Position numbers and translations under genes: made by a program. The notes under the pieces were generated by a model. That model saw nothing but the letters and a program-made list of their open reading frames with translations. It was not told the DNA's origin and made no database searches. Below, in pieces: positions 35,081-47,094 of a stretch of 64,000 bases of DNA; within the stretch, counting starts at the first letter, position 1, and each line of letters begins with the position of its first letter. The DNA lies in the NCBI GenBank assembly GCA_025084515.1, contig JAJAGP010000370.1, positions 111,001 through 175,000 on the forward strand, read 5' to 3'. The DNA is from Ancistrus triradiatus (lineage: Eukaryota; Chordata; Actinopteri; Siluriformes; Loricariidae).

Positions 35081-36720
35081 TTGCTGCAATCCACCCTGCA
35101 ATCCCTGCAAGGATAAATGACTTCCAGTCAGTTTGTTTTAGATCATAACAATGCATGTTGAAACGTAAAATGATATGTTTACTCTATACACAAAAAAGGT
35201 AGCTCTGGCCACCAACTAGCCCTTATCGTTCTGGATGAGCTCTTTAAACTGTTACCTCTGTTCACACAAAATAAAGCAATTGTGTACTCTATATCGGATA
35301 GTGGTTGCTAGCTCAGGGCACAGGTGTACGTTGTAATGACAATTACATTTTTCATATACTATTCAAATGAGATCTGCTCAAAACAGGGACAAAACAGATG
35401 TGTGTAACATATTTTTCATTTCTGGTTTATGCCCAAAAAGGCATGTTTTTGTTCTGCAATGCTTGTGCAGAAAGGAACTTTTTTGCCCCTAGCAAAGCCA
35501 TGTCAGCAGGTGACTTGTGCTGACATGACATTTTCATGCAATTTTTTTGAATAAAATGCAAATGCTTTCCCACCCCAGCAGGTTTCCTGTCACAATACCA
35601 GACGGCAGAAGGTCTCAGGTCAGCAGACCAAGACCATCCTTGTGGCATGTTGTCACCACCGGCTGTTCTGTGGTCAGTTGTATCCATCTGTGACAGATAA
35701 GTACAAGATTACATTGCCACCTATTGACACTGTTTTGCGATGAGGGGCTTCTAACCTTGAGTATTCAGTGCTTTTATTAGCATTTTTCTTATCTTATTAG
35801 CTTTCTAAATATGTTTAAATGAAGTTTTTTTCCTGTGTACGTTAGTGAAAACTGAAAGAGGGGAAAAAGGGATTTTTAAACCTAGGCAAAACGTGATCTG
35901 AAACTGGTGGTTTTTGTTATGCTTATGTTCTTTTCTAAAACTGTCATGCATTTTTACTTCTCTTCTGTACGGAGTTCTGGAAGGCATAGGCAAGCAAGCA
36001 GAAATCATGCAGTGTTTCACACTGACTTTTGGCTAGGACAAAACAACAGCAATCACAAAGAAACACACAGCCTCGCGGTCACTGAAGATCAGCAGAACCC
36101 TTGACTGCCATCTGGTGCTGGTGTACTTGAAACATTGCACTTACATATACTGAGTGTGCTGTCTAGGCTACTTTGGCCTCATATGATATGTCCTACTTCT
36201 CAAAGTCGGAGTGCTATTTGGTACCTGAGATAAATCCTAATGGGTACACATATGAAGTAAATGGTGTAGAGATTGAGGATTTTTCTTGAAAAAAATTTCT
36301 GTGCTGACACGTTCTTTAACTAGTCATTTAGATATCCTTATTGCTGAGCATATACCTTAATACAGTGACCTCTTGCTCCTATCCTGGTAATCTACCTTCC
36401 AGAATTCAACTTCCAGCACTAAACCAATATATTGTCTCCAGATAATCAGTGTACTTAATTAATTGTATTGACTTTTTGGACTAGGGCTGGACAGAAGGCA
36501 GATCTCTTTATGTTTCTAGATTTAAAGTTTTTTTGTGTCTGACAGGAGTGCATCAATACATGCTTCATACTGTGTAACATCCTTGGAATGGGAAAACACA
36601 TTTAATTTGAACAGAATCAACTGTTAGACTATGTGTGTTTTTTCATGTCAGGGGAAACAACAGGCACAATTTTTCGATTCAAACTAGAACCAGTAATCTG
36701 TATTATAAGCTCCCTGGAAA
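35080..36720. other. No supported feature
   Basis: No repeat or coding motif recognised. Confidence 0.4.
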
Positions 36721-36839
36721 AAAAATTAATCACCTTGAGTGGTTAAGGTAGTAGTAGTTTCAGGCTCCTGTAGATGGCATTGCAACAAGAATGATTGGGC
36801 TAGAAATACCTGCGATGGGATTCATAGATTGAGAAAAGG

Positions 36840-36985
36840 TTCAGTGCAGTGAATGTCTCGTTCAATGTGTGGAAAATGGGTCGCAAAACAAAAAGAAGTG
36901 ATTGCATTTGGCTATGCCAAAGGCCATAGTGTGAAGGAAGTAGTCAAATATGCAGGTGTATTGAAGTGTACTTGTGCTAAAATAA
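36840..36985 (+). pseudogene. Tc1-like transposase helix-turn-helix fragment
   Basis: The plus strand reads 'KQKEVIAFGYAKGHSVKEVVKYAGV', which has the pattern of a Tc1 N-terminal DNA-binding domain. It breaks off after about 45 residues. Confidence 0.45.
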
Positions 36986-37276
36986 TACAATTTTTCCCCA
37001 TCATTCTGACCCAATACCCCATAACGGCATCATAAAAACAGAATTTTAAAAGTTTTTGACTATTTACTGAAAAGGAAAAACTAAAATATTTCATTGAGTA
37101 AAGAGTACATGCTCTCTGATCTTCCTTTTTAATACATTCGCAAAAAATGCCTAAAAAATACCTTTCACTTTCTCATTATGGGGTATTGAGTGCAGATTGA
37201 TGAGGAAAACATTTTTTTTATTTTAGCACAAGGTCTCACCATAACAAAATGTGAAAAAATGAAAGGGTCTATATGT
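36986..37276. mobile_element. Short Tc1-derived element with inverted ends
   Basis: 'tttccccatcattctgacccaataccccataacg' type sequence at the left pairs as a reverse complement with 'cattatggggtattgag...gatgaggaaaac' at 37175-37210. Only terminal regions are left, like an internal-deletion derivative. Confidence 0.5.
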
Positions 37277-37285
37277 AGCATATCT

Positions 37286-37336
37286 ACACACACACACACA
37301 CACACACATACATACATACATGCATACATACACATA
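37286..37336. repeat. (CA)n and (CATA)n microsatellite
   Basis: A CA run followed by CATA units. Confidence 0.95.
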
Positions 37337-37339
37337 TAC

Positions 37340-37870
37340 TGATGAATACGCAGGCCTGATTAATCTAAATTTCTGCCAAGGCACACAGATGGTAGGGTCA
37401 GAGTTTGGTGCCAGCAGCATGAATCCATGGACCCAATCTGCCTTGTATCTCCAGTCCAGGCTGGTGGAGGTGGTATAATGGTGTAATGGAATGTTTTCTT
37501 GGCACAGTGCGGGCCTTGGTCCCAATCATACCAATCAATCGTTGTTGAATGTCATAGCTTATTTGAATATCATTGCATCCCATGTTCATCCCTTCATGGT
37601 AACAGTTTTCTCATTTTCTAATTTTCTAATTGCTACTTCCAGCTCAAAAAAGTAATCTCAAATTAATTTCATGAACATCACAATGAGTTCAGTGTTGCTC
37701 AGTGGCCTTGTCAGTCACCAGATCGGAATCTAATAGAAAACCTGTGGGATGTGGTAGAAAAAGAGATTTGCAGCATGTTCACCTGTAAATCAGCACATAT
37801 TGCATGACGCAATCACAACAACATTAAAAGGAGTGTTTCCAGTAACCTGTGGAAGACATGACACTACATA
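37340..37870 (+). mobile_element. Tc1-like element, family C, decayed 3' half of transposase
   Basis: 'ggctggtggaggtggtataatggtgt' corresponds to the GGGGVMVW-type block, 'gtcaccagatcggaatct' to SPDLNP and 'acctgtgggatgtggtag' to LWDVV. Stops and indels occur throughout; no terminal repeat seen. Confidence 0.6.
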
Positions 37871-38214
37871 TAATGTAAATAAATGTCCATGTGACTGGAG
37901 TCCATGTCAACTTAAGTATTGTATTGTTTTGTACATGTTTTATGTTATGCACAGACTTTCAGACTTTGGGACACATTTGCTTCAAAACAATAGCAATGCA
38001 GTCTCACTTATTCAAAACTGCAGGAATGTGGCTAATACATTTATTTGTGTTTCGACAGTGACATGTAAATGTGGGACAGTAATCAAGCTTTTTAAAAAAT
38101 TTAAACTAATACATCTAATACTGTTATTTTTAAAAGAAAACAAAAAGTATTTTTTTTAATACTGAAGAAAAATAAAAATATATAAAGTATTGTTTTCACA
38201 ATTAGAAATTTTGG

Positions 38215-38661
38215 TGTTTTGTATAATCGAGCTTCAGTTCATTCAGATCTCAGCAGCCAGAGTCCTCATTTATCAAGGGCACTACGCACCTCACTACCAT
38301 GATTCATCAGCTCCTTCAAGTTATCAATATTCTCCTGTATCAAGTACAGATTTCTTCTTCTAACTTTCAGATCCGTTCATGTTCTCACACATATGTACCT
38401 TGGTGAACTCATTAATCTGTACTGTCCATGGATTCTTGCTGTCCCATGCAGGTGACTCCTGACAGTGGGTGGCAGGTTTTTCAGAGCTACTTTGGAACTC
38501 CATACCTCAATCTCTATTTGACTGCTCTACCCACTTCTTTTAAAGTTAAACTTAAAACCTTCTTCTTTGCTGCTCACTACCCTTCTTCTTCAAAATGTTA
38601 GGTCTTTTCCCCCATTCCTTCTTTGTAAAGTGTCCTTGGGTTTGTGAAAGGCACTATAGAA

Positions 38662-38708
<47 letters not shown>
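38215..38708 (+). mobile_element. CR1/L2-like LINE, 3' end, with (ATT)n tail
   Basis: Decayed C-terminal reverse-transcriptase ORF sequence includes 'ELLWNSIPQSL', resembling the conserved LWN-LP block of CR1/L2-type LINEs. The end 'aaaggcactatagaaatt' runs into about fifteen ATT units, the short-repeat tail typical of this group. It is a different family from the copies at 42318, 44769 and 52213. Confidence 0.65.
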
Positions 38709-38709
38709 C

Positions 38710-39070
38710 TCTCAATAGGAAGTATCCTATACATTATGATTTTTATACTATCTCAAAGAATGCATTGGGCTTAAATATATTATAACATTATTCTATGTTC
38801 TAAATAATAGTTTTTTAATAGCTTTTGTTTATTTTACTGTGAGACCGCAGTTTGAACTTAATCCATATACAGTAGTATACAGTACATAATTGTGGTGCGA
38901 TGTTAAAAGTTGTCTTTAGAGAGGTTTGCACATTACACACATTACACTGCACATTGTGTAACATCCTAGAAAACATGTTTGCTTTAGGATTTTATTCAGA
39001 TTCTATTAGCCATTGTTTCCCACACTAAACTAAAATTCAAATTATTTGAAAACTGAACATTGACAATTAG
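38710..39070. other. No supported feature
   Basis: AT-rich, no element recognised. Confidence 0.4.
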
Positions 39071-39073
39071 TCA

Positions 39074-39243
39074 CTTAGCGGACTTGCAACTAATACAATC
39101 TTACAATGTACAATCCAAGCACCTTGCCCTTTGGGTTAGGGACCTTGCTCATGGCTCCAACACTGGCAGCTTGGCATTGTTTACTTGAAACGTGAACCTT
39201 CTGGCTTATAGTCCAGTAACTTAACTATTGCAACCCCACAGTC
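39074..39243 (-). repeat. V-SINE-like SINE, old copy
   Basis: On the minus strand the tRNA-like head, 'gagccatgagcaaggtcc' and a diverged tail 'cgctaagtgac' are visible. Confidence 0.65.
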
Positions 39244-39469
39244 CTCATGAAACCAGCAAAAGTGAAACAAAAAAAAAATGGCAACAAATTAATGTCCGAT
39301 TTTTTTTCTTGTAGGGTTTATGTTTAACTGTTTTTAAATGTTAAGATAGGAAAATATTGTAGCTTTACATTTAATAACCTTAAATGAATACAATACTTGT
39401 TTGGGTTTGAAAAGCAGTTTATGAAACTGCAAATAACGGACTGTGATTGCGTTCCAAATCTCATATTAG

Positions 39470-39990
39470 CGTGCTACATAGTTCATCGGACTGTTGCACT
39501 ACCATTGTTAGTACGGCAGTATGTGGTTTGAGACGCAGCCCGAATCGTTTCGTTTAAATCCCATCTGCTTTGACTGGCGCTGAAGTAGAAGACGTCAGGC
39601 CGCGCAGTGCGTGGGGATTCCGGAGGATTACCCGGCGTGCCCCGCGGGAAAGATGGCGCTGGGAAAGAGGAGAAGAGGATAACTTTAACTCGGGTCTTTA
39701 ACAACAGCGTTTGAGCTTGACTTTCCTGTGTGCGCTTTGTTATTTCGATGAATGTAGCCTAGAACAGGCAGCTCGACGCCTTTATGCGACGCCTTTATTT
39801 GAGTAGGTAGCGAACGTTCCCTGAATAACTGCGACTCCCGGCCATAACGAGCCTTAGCTAAGGATTAGGGAGCACAGCGCAGAAAGTTTATTATCCTGCC
39901 CCAGAGTCAGCGCCTACTCATTTATTCTCTCATTTTCGGATCACTAGACATCTACAACGGTCTGGAAACAACAGGAGGTAAGAAGCGAAG
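39470..39990 (+). promoter_or_regulatory. CpG-rich promoter region
   Basis: This is the only strongly CpG-dense block in the window. It contains a YY1-type motif AAAGATGGCGC (39649-39659), common just downstream of vertebrate start sites, and an ETS-type ATTCCGGA near 39617. No TATA box is evident. It ends in a plus-strand splice donor. Direction is inferred from the donor and the YY1 motif orientation. It lies 24 kb from the dlk2 start exon, divergent to it. Confidence 0.6.
39650..39977 (+). other. Probable non-coding first exon of a plus-strand gene (candidate tjap1)
   Basis: The exon would end at 39977 with GGAG|GTAAGA, close to the donor consensus. Its start is unknown; the YY1 motif suggests transcription begins near 39640. 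The ATG within the motif opens only nine codons (MALGKRRRG, stop), so it can only be an upstream ORF. In mammals TJAP1 is the divergent neighbour of DLK2 and has 5' non-coding exons, hence the candidate name. No TJAP1 coding exon was seen up to 64000. Confidence 0.45.
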
Positions 39991-41740
39991 CCTTATGTGT
40001 CTTGCACTCGGTTTTCAATCCATGTTTATGTTTGACAGAACCTTAAGCCACGTACCAGAGACATGTAAGGTTTATACACACCGTCTGCTGTTGCACTAGA
40101 TCCCCGTGTAAAGAGTGTGTGGATCAGGACCGAGATTAATAAATGTCGTCGGTGTAATCCGTGATTGATTTCGATGGTTCAGCCCAAGGAGAGAGCGCTT
40201 GGCTGTGAAAAGGAGAGAAAGCAAACTGATTTTTCGCTTTCACATTGTGTCCTTTTCACTGCACATTAACCAGCCGCTTTAATCACTGAACTATGATAGC
40301 AGTAGCTTAAATAAGCGAACGATCATCTTTCCTGTTAAAATAACTAACCAGTCGGATTTACAGACCACTCTTCATTCAGACTGCTGTACTTCACTGTTTA
40401 ACAGTCCGACCAGTTTTAATAGCAAATCTAGGCTACGAGATTTCAAAAACAGCAATCCTTTTGTTTAGTTTTATTCTGTTGCACAGAGCAACAAGCCATT
40501 GGTGTTTTCTATACTTATGTTACTTTATCAGCACCAGTTTATATTTGCAGCATGATATATGTGAAAGAATAAGATACAGTCTTTATAAGAAATGCAGAAT
40601 AAAACGTTGTGGTGATGAGTTGGTGCCAAACAACCAGTACCTTTGCCAGTGCTGTGAAAAACAAATACTTGTATTTTTATTTTTAACTGTTCAATTGGTC
40701 ACTCTCACATTGTACAAGGTTGCCTGTTTTTGCCTTTTTTTTTAAAGCCAGTTCGCTTCATTTGGGACTTGGTTCCATGGATCTGGCTTGTTTCCCTCAC
40801 GGAATCTGGCAACCCTGGTTATCAACTTCTAATTGCCTATTTTAGCCTATTGGATCATTTATATTGACACCCCCAAGCCTGGTGTAAAGAATGTAAGTTC
40901 AGCATAGAAGATTGTGCGTCTCTTTTGATGCTTTTACCAGGGCAGCGCCATATGTGAACGGTTTCATATTTGTTTTAAACTAGTTTTAAAAATTTTGAAT
41001 TAATTGTTCAACTAACTGTTAAGTATGACTGAACGTTTATGTATCATTCAGCCCTAATGCTGAACATTTCCACAGTAATTTACAGTATCAGATTTCCATA
41101 TTTGTTATGGATCAGCCGCTAGTGAGTCTACATGTGTATTGTCTTTTGTAATGTAACACCTATCCTGGATGGATATGTAGGGTTTCATTGTTACCAGTGA
41201 CACTGACAGTTCATCAGAGCAGCTACAGCACACTATGTAGCATTTCATACAGTTGGGCATGGTGAGCAACAGTCATTGATTGTAGATGGGAAATAAATGT
41301 GAAAACTGCTATGTAGCATGGCAAAGGTCTGAAACATTAGGTGGGTGGGCAGGGGATAAAATGTTTCTAAAATTTCCGGCTCGATGTGGGCTGCTTGTTG
41401 GGTTGATTGTGTAAAGCCAGTCATGCCAATACAGACATAGAGTTTGGTTGGCATGGGAGGACATTTCTTATGTTAATTTAACCCCCTTTGCTTTGGATGT
41501 TCTTTGTCTCTTCCTGCTCATGACAGGACCCTCTTGCTTCTTTTAGTCTCTGTTTTCTCGTGAATTTGTAAGGCTCTGGGAATTATTATTATCTGAACTT
41601 GTCAGTCGATTTGGCAATTTGAAATACCTTGTTTCAGCTCTAAATTAAGCTAAACAACAATGGGAATCAAAATGTTTAAATATTTAAACTATTACTATGA
41701 ACTCACTCATTAGAGAACTTGGTTAATTCGTACGTATTTC
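39991..41740. other. Candidate first intron, no supported feature
   Basis: CpG density falls quickly after 40200. No repeat or coding motif recognised. Confidence 0.4.
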
Positions 41741-41745
41741 ATCTA

Positions 41746-42314
41746 CCGTATTTTTCGGACCATAAGGCGCACTTGAAATCCTTTAATTTTCTCAAAAATC
41801 GACAGTGCGCCTTGGAATGCGGTGCGTCTAATGTATGAATTAATACTGGTTGAGCCTTCTGACCTACAACCGATTGTAGATGGTACACGGCGCTCATAAA
41901 TCTGTCAAAATCTTTTAGCACGGTCTTTGGTAAGGTACGAAGCTTAAGGCAACCATAGTGCGCAGCATAGCGGAGTAATACGGTATGTGCTTCAGCATTA
42001 CGGTGTGTGCATTCATTCATTTATTTTCGAAGTGGATTTCAAACTCAACGCTATCAGTCACGCAGTACAACATGGAAATAGAGCAGCTGCGAGAGAATTC
42101 AACATTAACGAATCAATGATACGGAAGTGGAGGAAGCAAGAAGACGCCCTGCGCCAGTTAAGACCAAACTGAGCTTCCGACGGAACTTAAGTTTTGTTTC
42201 ATTTCATGCGTCTTATAATCCGGCGTGCTTTATGTATGAAAATATACCCGTTAGCAGCCGATCGTTGATATTGCGCCTTATAACCCGGTGCGCTTTATGG
42301 TCCGGAAAATACGG
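41746..42314 (+). mobile_element. Pogo-like DNA transposon, internally deleted
   Basis: TA dinucleotides flank it (41744-41745 and 42315-42316). The ends ccgtatttttcggaccataa and tatggtccggaaaatacgg are near-perfect inverted repeats, and 'aaggcgcac'/'gtgcgc' units recur inside. It is 569 bp, far shorter than an autonomous element. Confidence 0.88.
41990..42200 (+). pseudogene. Pogo-like transposase N-terminal DNA-binding fragment
   Basis: The plus strand reads 'FKLNAISHAVQHGNRAAAREF' (frame from about 42029) then 'INESMIRKWRKQEDALRQ', a helix-turn-helix of the CENP-B/pogo type. After a frameshift near 42160 'PVKTKLSFRRN' follows, then the right terminal repeat region. The DDE catalytic domain is absent. 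Confidence 0.75.
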
Positions 42315-42317
42315 TAA

Positions 42318-42571
42318 GCCACCTAAGGAGGATGGGTCCCTTTTGAGTCTTGGTCCTCCCAAAGTTTATTCCTTATGACGTTTTTGGAGTTTTTCTTTTC
42401 CGCTGTTGCCCTAGGCTTGTTCAATTTGGGCTAATTCTTATAAATTGGAAAAGAAACTAATCTAAAATTGTAGAAACTAATCTAAAATTGTAAGACTGCT
42501 TTGAAACAATGTGCCATTGTAAAAAAAAAAAAAAAAAAAGTGCTATAGAAATAAAGCTGACTTGACCTGAC
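42318..42571 (+). mobile_element. CR1/L2-like LINE 3' UTR fragment, same family as 44769-46505
   Basis: 'gggtcccttttgagtcttgg', 'gttgccctaggcttgttcaatt' and the end 'gctgacttgacctgac' match the 3' ends of the copies at 44769 (minus) and 52213 (plus). An A-run of 19 lies near the end. It directly abuts the pogo-like element. Confidence 0.75.
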
Positions 42572-44466
42572 ACAAAAGTAGGTTTTTCAATGATGGTGAT
42601 GTGCAGTACAAACCTTTCTTGTAAATATTAATGGAGCAAGAGAGCAAGATTACTAATTTACTTTTCCGCATTCATCTAGGATGGCTATATTTGCTGTAGA
42701 TTTGGAGACTTAGTCATGATGACTGAACATTTACCTATACTGACTGACATACCTGAGGCATCCCCTACAATGTATTCAGTCTTAGTGGGAATGCCCTTAA
42801 CTTTAGGTGGATTAAATGACACGTGACACTGCATATCTGAGGGACTTCTGAAATGATGTTGCAGGTGCATAGTTTCATATGAATTCACAATTGTTTTTTG
42901 ACAATGGTTGTAAACTTATCTCATGCCCTATGATTTGTAAATGCTTTGTTGCAGGCGACATGTTCCTAGAGTAGCAGTTCACATTCCTGTGTGACATCTG
43001 TTCTCGGGCTCACAAGGCAACACATGGATGTTTGTCAGTTTAGTTAAACCAGGGTTAGTATTCTCTGCTGACAGCTTGATGTGCAGAACTTTTTAGTGAC
43101 TTCTTGTTAAAGCATATGCTGACTCATCATTTACTTGCTGTTCTGCAGCCCCAAGGATGCGTGAAACATTAAATGTTCTGCTTTCTCTTAAGCTGACCTC
43201 CATTCATTTTACCTCAGATAAAGCACAATGGCTTGATGGGTAAACAGTTAAAAGCATACATTCAGATAAGTCTCTTTAAATTTAAAGCTGCAGCATGCAT
43301 GATGTTAAGTCTTTCTGCAGTTCTTTTTCAGCTCTGTCTTCAAAGTTTTTGAAACTGAATGGCTTTCTGAATGGCTGTACATGCTAGTGGGACTGTGTAA
43401 CCTGTCACACCAGCGTCGGTTCAGTACATGGGCTACTTCAAATACAGTAGACCCATTTCTAAGGCTACGGTGATCGTGATCAATAATGTCTTGAATGATA
43501 ATTAATGATGTTATACAATTACTTTTTCTTGAGCTATGCTCTTCACTGTGTATGCACTGTTATAATCGTTCAAAGCATTGCCCCAGCATGTTTGGCCATT
43601 TACTGTTGACTTCACTAAGCCCTATATAAATAATGCAAGGCCAGGGTCTCTCTTGAATTTGTTTGATGTGCAACACCAGTATGTGAGAGGTTTCAAACTC
43701 TGCCAGCAATAACCCAATGCTATAAGGTTTTATTAAAAGTGCAGGAGATGATGATGATAAACAGTTAATGGGAATGTTATTTATGTTCACAAATTTATGT
43801 GGGTCCTTTTTTTGGCTCCATTTTTATTTACACTGCAATAGTTGGAAAATCTCTCCTTTCAGAGAACTGGTATCTTTCAGAACCTTAAGAGGGTTGAGTG
43901 TGGTGAGGTGGATTTGTGCAAGGCGCAGTGGCACACATGCAGTCCCTCTCCCTCCTGTGCAGGTTTATCAATTAAGGAACACACTCGCACACAGACACAC
44001 ACAGAGAGGATGGTGAAGAATTGATGCATACAGACACACCTTTTTGAAATATGTGATGGAGTGTAAACTAATAAGTGATTTTAATCAGCTATTAAATCAC
44101 CTTTCAGTGAAGGTGTGTCTGTTTGGAGAGAAATACAAATGATTCGTATAACTGGAGCTTGTAAAGTACAGAATTTCATTGATCTGTGGCAAAGAACTGT
44201 GTTGGAGTTTTGTGCTAATGAGAAGAGATTTGCCACATGCTGGTACACATTGGCATATTGTCTAAGCATTGTTCAGTCGAAATAAATGCAATCTAAACTT
44301 ATCACGCCCATGGCTGTTTTTGGCGAGAGGCCAGTTTGGCGACTTAATGAGGCTACAAAAAAAGAGGCAGTGACATTCTTACCTGATGCTGACATAATGT
44401 GCAGTAACAAGCACAAATAGGGAATTTTACTGAGCTTTATAACTGTTGGTTATATTTACATTTCAG
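42572..44466. other. No supported feature
   Basis: No repeat or coding motif recognised in 1.9 kb. Confidence 0.4.
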
Positions 44467-44571
44467 CCACGCCTCAAAATACTGGTGCCACAGATTTTGC
44501 AGCAGGCCTTATGCTACTGCTCGTCTCAAGCGAGAAATAATCCCACACTATGGACATGCTGCTGGCTTCGG
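44467..44571 (+). other. Exon-like segment, unproven
   Basis: A pyrimidine/AT tract and TTTCAG precede 44467, and TTCGG|GTAAAC follows 44571. The 105 bases are open in two frames. I recognise no protein family. It could be a further exon of the gene starting at 39.6 kb, or chance. Confidence 0.2.
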
Positions 44572-44768
44572 GTAAACTTAATCTAGTGGCGTGCATGTGC
44601 GTCAGTAACCGCTTCATGGCATCGGGGCTCTCTCTTAAAGATACTGTGTGTAAGTGGCAGTATCTGCAACCCTAATATATAGGTCTTGTTTACCTGGAAA
44701 TAACTGCTCGGCGGCGTTACCAAGATGGTGGCGGAGTGAACAGACTTGTGTTATAAAGACTTTGAAGT

Positions 44769-46505
44769 CGGTCAAGTCAAGTCAAGTCAGATTTATTTAT
44801 ATAGCGCTTTTTACAATGGAGCATTGTCTCAAAGCAACTTTACAAGTTTAGATTATCTCCTAATAACTACGTCCAATCCCAAATTGAGCAAGCCTAGGGC
44901 GACAGTGGCAAGGAAAAACTCCCTAGTTCTAGGAAGAAACCTTGGGAGGACCAAGACTCAAAAAGGGACCCAACCGCCTTGGCGGCGTAGATAAAGTCAT
45001 GGAGCGACTAAAGTTCGTGGAGTCAAAGTTCGAATAGTCGAAAGAATGTGAAGTATGCACATCAATTAAGTGCCCGGAAATGATGGGGCTGGAGCTGATG
45101 ACGGAAGCAGCTTGAGTGAAGCTGCAGCGAATGAACATCATGTCTGGGGCTGGAACTGGTACGGGACCACAGCTCGGAGAGAAAACAGAAAATGTTATTA
45201 GTTATTGATTAAGATCACAGTGTCTATTAACAATCACTGATGCCCTGTGTAGCATGAGACCTCGGCAGCATAGCTAGAAAGAGGAGAACTGGTAGGTAAC
45301 ATAGCCAAGAGGGATCACATGAGACATCGGCAACCCCACGGGAGGCAGAAGACAGCAACCCAACGTCTCTGATCACCATAAGACTCTGGCTATGAACCCC
45401 CAGCTCTGCCCTTAGTCTAAGGCATGGATGCACGAGTCAAGATCACGATGACCGAAGCCCAGTTCAGTCAGACCGCCCACTCGACACTCCCGGTTAACGG
45501 ACAAGGCAGGCAGGCCAGTCATGACTCCAGACTCCGCCCCCAGTGACCCAAGCCATGCATCTTGGTCTAAATCTAGTCAAAAGCCTGTGCAAATAGGTAT
45601 GTCTTTAGCCTAGACTTAAAACTTTGGAGAGTGTCTGAGTCTTGAACGAAATTGGGAAGTTTATTCCATAGTTGGGGGGCCATGTATGAGAAAGCCTTTC
45701 CCCCTGCTGTGACTTTTTTAAATCTAGGAACTAAAAGAAGTCCTGTACCCTGCGAAGTAGAAGAGTTGGATTGTAAGACTCTAAGAGTTCACTCAGATAA
45801 TGTGGGGCCAGGCCATGTAGAGCTTTATAAGTTATAAGAAGTATTTTGTAATCAATGCGGAATTTGACTGCTAACCAGTGCAGTGATGATAGAACAGGAG
45901 TGATATGATCAAATTTTCTAGTTTGAGTTAGCACTCGGGCAGCTGCATTCTGAACGAACTGAAGTTTATTTATAGATTTACGAGAGCATCCAGTAAGTAA
46001 GGCATTACAGTAATCCAACCTTAATGTTATAAATGCATGAACAAGTTTCTCTGCATCATTAAAAGAGAGGATATTTCTAAGTTTAGCGATATTACGTAAT
46101 TGAAAGAAAGCAATTCGAGTGATACTGCTAATGTGCGCATCAAAGGAGAGATCTGAATCAAATGTACCCTATTTTTTTTACGATGGACTGGCATACTGGA
46201 CAGCCATCTAGATTTAGGATAGATGTAGCTAACCTGTCTCTCACAGCCTTGGGTCCCACTAATAGCACCTCAGTTTTATCTGAGTTAAGTAAGAGAAAAT
46301 TAAATAACATCCAATCTTTTATTTCCTTTACACAGTCCTCGATTTTGTTGATTGTAAGGCTGTCATTAGTTTTGGCTGATATGTACAGCTGTGTAGTCGG
46401 TCTGCGATGAATAACAGACAGGGGCTGTACATCATTCGGCATCGCGAGCTTAAAGTAGGATTAAATTGTCGCCTACGACCGATCAAACTTGGTGGCTTAA
46501 GGTTT
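44769..46505 (-). mobile_element. CR1/L2-like LINE, 5'-truncated, with broken reverse transcriptase
   Basis: Minus-strand pieces: 'TTQLYISAK...KDWMLFNFLLLNSDKTEVLLVGPK' type sequence just after the YADD box (46158-46442, with the YADD itself scrambled by a frameshift), 'MDYCNALLTG', 'LQFVQNAAARVLT', 'LHWLAVKFRIDYKI' (45731-46018), then the LWNKLP block and a 3' UTR. The 3' end at 44769 is a (TCAAG)n run. RT motifs upstream of YADD and the endonuclease are absent. Frames are broken. Confidence 0.88.
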
Positions 46506-46593
46506 CAAATATCGCAATAGAAATAATTTACATGTACAGTCAAGGTAGAAAGTCTGCACACCCCTTTCACCTTCTCCACGTTTATGTTAGAAA

Positions 46594-46783
46594 TTTACAT
46601 TTACAGCATTTAGCAGACGCCCTTATCCAGAGCGACTTACAATTACAGTCTTACAATCCAAGCAATTGTGGGTTAAGGGTCTTGCTCAAGGACCCAGCAG
46701 TGGCAGCTTGGCTGAGGTGGAATTTGAACCCTGGACCTTCTGGTTCATAGTCCTGCACCTTAACCACTAGGCCACCACAGTCC
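46594..46783 (-). repeat. V-SINE-like SINE, nearly complete, inserted in Tc1 element
   Basis: The minus strand shows an A-box-like 'tggcctagtggttaagg', a B-box-like 'gggttcaaattcc', 'gggtccttgagcaagac' and the tail 'gtaagtcgctctggataagg' with 'gcgtctgctaaatgctgtaa'. It is the best copy of this family here. No clear target duplication was found. Confidence 0.88.
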
Positions 46784-47094
46784 ACTTATTAGTAGACTTG
46801 CAGATTTTTAGAAAATGTGCAAGTTCATTTTACTGACACAACTAGGTTATTTAGGGGAACATATCTGTGCACATCCTGAGCCTAATACTTGAATGCACCT
46901 TTGCCAGCAATTACAGCTTCACAGCATCTTTGGAAAGAAACTATTGAGCTTGGCACACTTGTTTTTGGACATTTTTGGCATATCCTTGCAAGTTTGTCAG
47001 GTTGTTGTGGAGTGTTGGTACACAGCTGTTTTCAGCTTCCACAGGTGTTGAATGGGATTCAGGTCTGGGCTCTAGCTGGACCACTCAAGGATAT

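Noticed and set aside
39652..39683. ATG in the CpG-rich exon as a protein start
   Set aside because: The frame closes after nine codons, and the ATG is part of a YY1-type promoter motif.
46594..46783. A tRNA gene, because of A-box and B-box matches
   Set aside because: The sequence continues into a SINE body and tail, and the head does not fold into a complete cloverleaf by eye. The same holds for the heads at 7096, 28406 and 63783.
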